Origin: ZC4RG35 sp036375695 | GTDB lineage: Bacteria; Actinomycetota; Acidimicrobiia; Spongiisociales; ZC4RG35 | DNA length: 24,163 nucleotides | NCBI GenBank assembly: GCA_036375695.1 | Contig: DASVBU010000029.1 | Location: 1 to 24,163, forward strand | Direction of reading: 5' to 3' | In this document: piece after piece, positions 21,702 to 24,163 of the stretch | How positions within the stretch are numbered: the stretch's first letter is position 1 | How the letters are laid out: each line of letters opens with the position of its first letter | Notes under the pieces: model-generated | Database searches by the model: none | What the model saw: the letters and a program-made list of their open reading frames with translations, nothing else | What the model was told of the DNA's origin: nothing | Translations under genes and position numbers: made by a program

Positions 21702-23318
21702 GTGGCCGCCTACTACCAAGAGGACTTCACCCCCGACGAGCAGGCAGTCCTCAGGCGGTTCTTCACCAACACCGACCTCCCCGTCTTCGGCCTGATCAAC
21801 CTCCCCGAAGTGGTCAAGGGCGCCCTCTTCGCCCGCTACTCCCGCAGCGCCAAGTCGCTGCGTCGACTCTTCCTCGACGAGTTCGTCTCCGACCCCGAGT
21901 CCGGTCTGGAGACCATCGCCAAGTCGATGGACCACGACCCTCTCGTGGCGACGAAGAAGGCGGAGCAGCTGTACGACCGGATGTTCTTCGAGTACGGCGA
22001 CGACTCCGTGGCGCAGCTCGGCGGCGCTCACCTCGCCTGCGAGCAGGCGTCCAACCTCCTCACCAAGGTCCTGGAATGGGGGAGACTCGCCGCGTACCTG
22101 GAGCAGTCGACCCGGTACATCGCGTACGACGCCCGGCTCGGGGACCGCTATCGCTACTTCGTCCCCGACGAGATCGCCACCAGCCCGCTCGCCGACGACT
22201 ACGTGGCCCACATGGAGCGGACCTTCGACACCTACTCCCGGATGGTCCAGACGGCCTTCGATCATTTCGCCGAGCTCCACCCCAAGGAGGAGCAGGACCC
22301 GACGTGGGTGTGGCGATCGACCATCCGGGCCAAGGCCTGCGATGCCGTTCGGGGTCTGCTCCCGGTGGCCACCCTGTCCAACGTGGGGATGTACGCCACC
22401 GGCCAGGCATACGAGATGGCCCTGGTGCGGATGCGCGCCCACCCGCTGGCCGAGGTGCGGAACTACGCCGACATGATGCTGGGCGAGCTCCGCAAGATCA
22501 TCCCCTCCTTCCTCACCCGTGTCGATCTCGAGGACCGCGGCGAACGCTGGTCGCAGTACCTGGCCGACGTCCGGACCGACTTGGAGGAGGTGGCGGACGA
22601 CCTGGACGGCCCCGCCGACCCGGGGACATCGGTCACACTCACCGACTGGGACCCGGACGCGGAGGTGAAGATCGTCGCCGCCGCCCTGTATGCGGTCACC
22701 GAGCGACCCGACGGCGAGTTGCTGGCGATGGCCCGGGCGATGACGCCGGAGAAGCGTGCCCGGATCATGGCCGCCTTCGTCGGCGACCGGGCCAACCGGC
22801 GCCACAAGCCCGGACGGGCGATGGAGCGCACCGCCTACCGCTTCGACGTCAAATGCGACATCGGGGCCTTCCGTGACCTGCAGCGCCACCGGATGATGAC
22901 CATCGAGTGGCAGCGCTACACCACGCGCCTCGGGTACGACACACCGGAGGTGGTGGCCGACCTCGGTCTCGAGGACGAGTGGGACGGGGTCATGGACTCC
23001 GCCGGCGAGCTCTACGAGCAGACGCGCGATCGGCTCGGTCCGGACGTTGCCCAGTACGTGGTGCCCTTCGCCTACAACGTGCGTTTCGTCATGGAGATGA
23101 GCCCCCGCCAGGCCTTCCACCTGATCGAACTCCGCAGCGGCGCCGCCGGCCACCCGTCATATCGGTCCGTTGCCCACCAGATGCATGCCCAGATAAGAGA
23201 GGTCGCCGGGCACCGGCTCATCGCCGACGCCATGAAGTTCGTCGACTACTCCGAAGTCGACCTGGAACGGCTCGAGGCGGAGCGGCGAGCTTTCGCCAAG
23301 CGGGCGTCGAAGGGTTGA
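21702..23318 (+). CDS. thyX: Double-length ThyX-fold protein (FAD-dependent thymidylate synthase family)
   Basis: At 538 residues this is about twice the usual ThyX (220-250) and appears to contain two tandem ThyX-like units. The first half has GDDSVAQLGGAH and then EWGRLAAYLEQSTRY (EQSTRY at 134-139), matching the second part of the ThyX motif RHRxxSxNExSxRY but lacking RHR. The second half has DLQRHRMMTIEWQRYT (Arg395-His396-Arg397), which keeps RHR but departs from the rest. Double-domain proteins of this length are annotated as FAD-dependent thymidylate synthases in some actinobacteria, but activity is not certain here. The GTG start follows TACAAT by six bases, indicating a leaderless mRNA. 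Confidence 0.75.
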   Translation: MAAYYQEDFTPDEQAVLRRFFTNTDLPVFGLINLPEVVKGALFARYSRSAKSLRRLFLDEFVSDPESGLETIAKSMDHDPLVATKKAEQLYDRMFFEYGDDSVAQLGGAHLACEQASNLLTKVLEWGRLAAYLEQSTRYIAYDARLGDRYRYFVPDEIATSPLADDYVAHMERTFDTYSRMVQTAFDHFAELHPKEEQDPTWVWRSTIRAKACDAVRGLLPVATLSNVGMYATGQAYEMALVRMRAHPLAEVRNYADMMLGELRKIIPSFLTRVDLEDRGERWSQYLADVRTDLEEVADDLDGPADPGTSVTLTDWDPDAEVKIVAAALYAVTERPDGELLAMARAMTPEKRARIMAAFVGDRANRRHKPGRAMERTAYRFDVKCDIGAFRDLQRHRMMTIEWQRYTTRLGYDTPEVVADLGLEDEWDGVMDSAGELYEQTRDRLGPDVAQYVVPFAYNVRFVMEMSPRQAFHLIELRSGAAGHPSYRSVAHQMHAQIREVAGHRLIADAMKFVDYSEVDLERLEAERRAFAKRASKG

Positions 23319-23326
23319 AGCGGCCC

Positions 23327-23344
23327 GATCACCGGGCGGTGACC
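23327..23344 (+). terminator. Weak hairpin after thyX-like gene
   Basis: GATCACC and GGTGACC pair around GGGC with one A-C mismatch, starting 8 bases after the stop codon. No T-tract follows, so termination here is doubtful. Confidence 0.3.
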
Positions 23345-23399
23345 CTGGGGTCAAGGGGGCGCCGCACCGCGCCGATCGATACTCCGAAAGACCTAACAT

Positions 23400-23849
23400 A
23401 TGGCAAAGCAGGACACCGACCGCGACTCCCTCGAGATCCTCCGTCACCTCCACTCCAAGGCGGTCGAACGCTTCCATGCCCGTCGTAGCCTCGAGTGGCA
23501 GTTCGCATTCACCTTTTGGACACTCCTCGGCGCCCTGGGTGTCTCCGCGGATGGGCTGCCCACCAGCGTTAGGGCGTACGTAGTGGAGGCCCTTGCGATC
23601 CTGGCCGTGGTATTCCATGCGACGCTCCAACAGCGGTACATAAGACGCCAAATGCAGCGGGATTGGGGGCTGGGCAAGGAGATAGACACCTACCTCCGAA
23701 GTCGCCTCGGCACACATGTGCTGCAAGCAATACCTATCCTTGCCCCGGATAACAACCTCACCAACCCGTACTCGACTTGGTGGTCCCATAGTTGGCAGGT
23801 CGCCGTAACCGGACTAGTCGGCGCGATCGCTTTCCTCTCGGCGCTGTGA
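23400..23849 (+). CDS. Hypothetical membrane protein, probable accessory gene
   Basis: This 149-residue protein is not one I recognise. A charged helical N-terminus (about 1-30, rich in Arg, His, Asp and Glu) precedes two hydrophobic segments (about 33-50 and 62-78), then a basic stretch QQRYIRRQMQRDWGLGKEID. A final hydrophobic segment (about 131-149) runs to the C-terminus. Codon use is less G/C-biased than the neighbours (ATA, GTA, CAA and AGA codons), hinting at recent acquisition. The ATG at 23400 has only a weak GAAAG upstream. Its layout resembles small membrane proteins found beside accessory or defence genes, but no partner is visible. Confidence 0.65.
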   Translation: MAKQDTDRDSLEILRHLHSKAVERFHARRSLEWQFAFTFWTLLGALGVSADGLPTSVRAYVVEALAILAVVFHATLQQRYIRRQMQRDWGLGKEIDTYLRSRLGTHVLQAIPILAPDNNLTNPYSTWWSHSWQVAVTGLVGAIAFLSAL

Positions 23850-23917
23850 TTTGAGGCATTCGACATCGAACACCGTTCGCTCTTCTGGGCGAAGCTACCC
23901 ACCTTCCCTTTGATATT

Positions 23918-23996
23918 GCGGCCCTTCGGGCCGCGCCCCCTCCCCGCCTTCGGCGCTACTCCCCCGTTCCACTGCCGTTCCACGGGGGAGAGGTCC
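23918..23996. repeat. Type 2 half-element, reversed
   Basis: Read on the minus strand it starts GGACCTCTCCCCCGTGGAAC, with CTCCCCCGT pairing ACGGGGGAG. It continues with GTAGCGCCGAAGGCGGGGAG and ends in the GCGGCCC TTC GGGCCGC hairpin (23918-23934, plus strand), which may also serve as a terminator for the upstream gene. The rest of 23850-24010 shows nothing else. Confidence 0.7.
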
Positions 23997-24010
23997 GGTC
24001 GACGTGCGGG

Positions 24011-24022
24011 TACCCTGCTCGT
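24011..24022 (+). promoter_or_regulatory. -10 element for leaderless 24023 gene
   Basis: TACCCT is followed by GCTCGT and then the ATG at 24023, the same six-base spacing seen at four other starts in this window. Confidence 0.55.
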
Positions 24023-24163
24023 ATGGCCGAATTCGACGTCGACGCCATGATCCAGCGCTTCGCCGAGCGAGCCCAGGCGGTGAAGGACCGCCCGCTCCCT
24101 CCCGTCGCCGGGTCGGAGCGGCAGCACTTCATCCGTCAGGCGCAGATCGACTACACGGACTTC
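24023..24163 (+). CDS. Conserved-looking protein, N-terminal 47 residues (3' truncated)
   Basis: The frame is open to the window edge. The visible part begins MAEFDVDAMIQRFAERAQAV, continues KDRPLPPVAGSERQHF and ends QAQIDYTDF. It is hydrophilic and helical with no signal peptide. I do not recognise a named family, although the motif-like RPLPPV followed by a QAQxDYxDF segment looks conserved. The start is supported by TACCCT six bases upstream and by coding-type base composition. Confidence 0.6.
   Translation, partial: MAEFDVDAMIQRFAERAQAVKDRPLPPVAGSERQHFIRQAQIDYTDF

Noticed and set aside
21654..23153. Upstream extension of the small membrane protein antisense to the thyX-like gene
   Set aside because: Only the last 106 codons look protein-like; the rest mirrors the ThyX-like coding sequence, and a promoter-like element fixes the start at 21653.

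Overview
This 24.2-kb window is GC-rich, gene-dense bacterial chromosome, most likely from a high-GC actinobacterium (Actinomycetota). An Acidimicrobiia-like lineage is possible but unproven. The grounds are base composition, frequent GTG starts, ATGA/GTGA stop-start overlaps, and several -10-only promoters that place the start codon at or beside the transcription start.

Layout. 1-2057 (+): the end of a HEAT-repeat protein translationally coupled to a membrane family 2 glycosyltransferase. 2014-2901 (-): a formamidopyrimidine-DNA glycosylase family protein. 2902-3382: no gene, filled with two palindromic repeat elements and the pnp terminator. 3383-13501 (-): the translation/RNA-metabolism operon in transcription order rimP-nusA-infB-ylxP-rbfA-nrnA-truB-ribF-rpsO-pnp, with a TATAAT promoter upstream of rimP and a repeat pair between rbfA and nrnA. 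13592-15419: repeats interrupted by an IS110-family element, then a tandem repeat. 15420-15506 (+): tRNA-Leu(CAA). 15507-17071 (-): a YgfZ-like protein and a CcdA-like protein. 17199-21339: an MFS transporter (+), a MATE transporter and endonuclease III (-), and an EamA transporter (+). 21333-21653 (-): a small membrane protein. 21702-23318 (+): a double-length ThyX-fold protein. 23400-23849 (+): an orphan membrane protein. 24023-24163 (+): the start of a protein that runs off the window.

The main operon links transcription antitermination (NusA), translation initiation (IF-2), 30S maturation (RimP, RbfA, S15), tRNA modification (TruB), RNA decay (PNPase, NrnA) and flavin cofactor synthesis (RibF). 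Most junctions overlap by 1-4 bases, so the genes are probably translationally coupled.

The most interesting region is the IS110 element. Its roughly 220-bp non-coding leader holds short segments matching its own target flank and its own circle junction, in the order expected for a bridge RNA (left target guide, right target guide, left donor guide, right donor guide). Its insertion site can be rebuilt: it sits in the terminal inverted repeat of one of the palindromic intergenic elements scattered through the window. Those elements show paired changes in their hairpin stems. Five genes also share a pattern of TANNNT, exactly six bases, then the start codon, which suggests leaderless transcription.
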